Below are positions 1 through 64,000 of a DNA stretch of 64,000 bases, one piece after another. This DNA comes from Cristatella mucedo (lineage: Eukaryota; Bryozoa; Phylactolaemata; Cristatellidae): NCBI GenBank assembly GCA_009760855.2, contig WPIO01000033.1, forward strand, positions 2,084,501 to 2,148,500. Reading direction: 5' to 3'. Position 1 is the first letter of the stretch, and each line of letters opens with the position of its first letter. Both the position numbers and the translations under genes were made by a program. Below the pieces are notes generated by a model that worked only from the letters and a program-made list of their open reading frames with translations, did not search any database and was not told the DNA's origin.

Positions 1-1112
1 ATTGCTAAAGAGGCACGGACGAGTACTTTAATGGTAATTGAATATCATTAATATTGGCAAAGCAGATGACGAGTCAGATTCTGTCAAGTCCTAATGGTGT
101 CAAGTTCTAAAAGTCCCATCATGCTGTCTGAATGAGTGCCAGGTTCTGAGTCGTTAAAGAACATGCGCATATATGAAGATTCGTGCGTGTGCACGATGAG
201 GGGGCAGGCACATGTTCACACAATTGCATTCACTCACACGTGCATCACACACACTGTTATTCGTGTATACACCTGCTCATACTAACATAAACACACATAC
301 GCACTCCACACACATTCACCCACTATTTACACATGCACACACACATGCATATGCTATGCACGATCAGTGCACATATACATATCATGTATAGTGTATGTGC
401 ACATTCACTTGTGTGCACACATATACACCTTTGCAGATAGTGTGCTCAGATGCACACTAAAGAAAACATGGCAATGACACGTCATCGATTCTTCTTGCTT
501 TCGAGACTTGCATTTAAGTTTTTTGCTTGCCATTTTTTCTTGCACAAAGGTTTTAGGTTTTTTTCATCGCATCCATGCCGAATATATGCCTAGCATTGAT
601 GCTAAGCCGGCTGCCAAATTTAATCTCGGGGGTTTTGTTGTACTTGTGAGCCCAGTCATCGTGATCGCTAATTGACTCCCACCAGAATTGCTTGCCAAGC
701 CTTTTTTGCGAAGCCCGAATTTCAGTTTGCTGCTTTCGATTGTGTCAGCTAGTATCGCTTTTTAGGCATTCGCTCTAAACCAAAAGTTAGCTCCTGGTGG
801 TTGCATCAAACAATACGCTATCCTAAAGTTTGCTTGGAACTCGACGTTTTGCTGCTGCTTTCCATTCTACCGTAGTCGATCGGCCGGCCGTCTGTCTCTG
901 CCCTCGGGCCTTTTTTCTTATACATCCGACTGGATGCTTACAGCAGCTGAGTTCATTGGCTACTACATCGAAGTGCGCTTTCTGCCTACTACAGAGCAGG
1001 GTCGTTCGGCAGTGCTCAATCTTCTCCTTTATGCTGGGGAAAATGCAACGGCTGTCCAGTTAGCCTCGGCCCACTCTTTGCTGAGCTAGCCGATTGGCGA
1101 GCTCTGGCGCAG
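1..1112. other. Intronic or upstream sequence, CA/TG-rich
   Basis: Positions about 190-440 are a degenerate CA/TG-rich tract with many 'cacaca' and 'tgtgca' words. No exon with convincing coding bias and splice sites was found in the rest of this stretch. Confidence 0.4.
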
Positions 1113-63426
<62,314 letters not shown>

Positions 63427-64000
63427 CTGCAGCCCACAGAGCTATCGAGCGAGCAAGCTTTGCTGACTGGTCTGAGCGCTAGCATGAGTAGGATCGACGG
63501 GTTGCACTCGGTCGCTCTGCCCTTCCTGTTACCTGGTGGGAGTGGCTTGATACTCCACTGCTCCCGGCTGAGAAATGGTTGCAGTTCCCGGCAGCCTCCC
63601 CCCCCCACCGATCCACCCCTCTAGAAGAACCACTGAGCGAAGCCTTGGCCTCTTCACTCATAATGTGCTTACATCATTGACGAGGCTTGCCTCGGCTTCC
63701 TAGAGCAAACTATAGGCAAGAGCAGCGACCTCTGTCGGCTGGTGTCACTTAATCCTGTGGTCGCCTTGCGCTGCTGGCAATCTTTTCTGCCCAAGTCACT
63801 GTAGTCGACCACAAATTTGACCCCAACTGGCGAGGCGTGCTAGAGCAGCCTCTCCTCGAAATGAGTATCATTTCCATCTTCTCCATTGACTATGATGTCA
63901 CTGATAATAATGGTAATAAAAATGCATGTATACAGCATCATCAGAGAAGTAAATCTCTCTATGGGCACTATACATATGTCGTAACAGAAGATGTTTCACT
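63427..64000. other. 3' flank with candidate poly(A) signal
   Basis: An AATAAA word lies at 63915-63920. It may instead belong to a minus-strand family-1 retrotransposon tail at about 63903-63985 ('cagagaagtaaatctctcta'). No other gene is visible. Confidence 0.4.

Overview
Eukaryotic, almost certainly animal, DNA. The coding segments are short exons bounded by GT/AG, mostly in phase 1, inside introns rich in non-LTR retrotransposon 3' ends, a tRNA-derived SINE, microsatellites and one probable solo LTR. No bacterial gene organisation, rRNA, functional tRNA or CRISPR array is visible. The domain set (Ser/Thr-rich mucin tract, NIDO, AMOP, VWD, EGF, SEA-like, EGF, transmembrane) is that of the animal MUC4/SUSD2-like cell-surface family. 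The repeats suggest a marine invertebrate (sponge, cnidarian or similar), but the species cannot be named from the sequence.

Layout, all coding on the + strand. 1-7.1 kb: the 3' part of a Ser/Thr-rich mucin region (exons about 1113-1253, 2142-2798, 3536-3586, 6949-7056, plus a frameshifted exon copy at 5944); the first exon and signal peptide lie upstream of the window. 7.14-30.75 kb: module A (three mucin mini-exons, NIDO, AMOP, VWD, a MUC4-type linker, then about ten EGF-like repeats). 30.75-54.76 kb: module B, a tandem copy of the same 24-kb unit. 54.76-60.45 kb: copy C, which keeps two mucin mini-exons, has lost the NIDO-AMOP-VWD core by deletion and has a frameshifted EGF remnant. 60.45-63.43 kb: unique sequence coding a SEA-like domain, one EGF, one transmembrane helix and a short cytoplasmic tail, ending at a stop codon at 63424-63426.

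No terminal exon, transmembrane segment or promoter is visible between A and B, and every module-edge splice junction is phase 1. The simplest reading is therefore one giant gene whose product carries two complete NIDO-AMOP-VWD-EGF ectodomain modules in series on one membrane anchor, about 3,300 residues in this window. Two separate or alternatively spliced genes, or an assembly artefact, are alternatives. The copies show patchy gene conversion, copy-specific transposon insertions, a lost splice acceptor in A, a truncated EGF exon in B, and unusually replacement-rich divergence in one exon.

Exon boundaries were placed by hand from reading frame, phase and GT/AG signals and comparison between copies; they are predictions, not transcript-supported.
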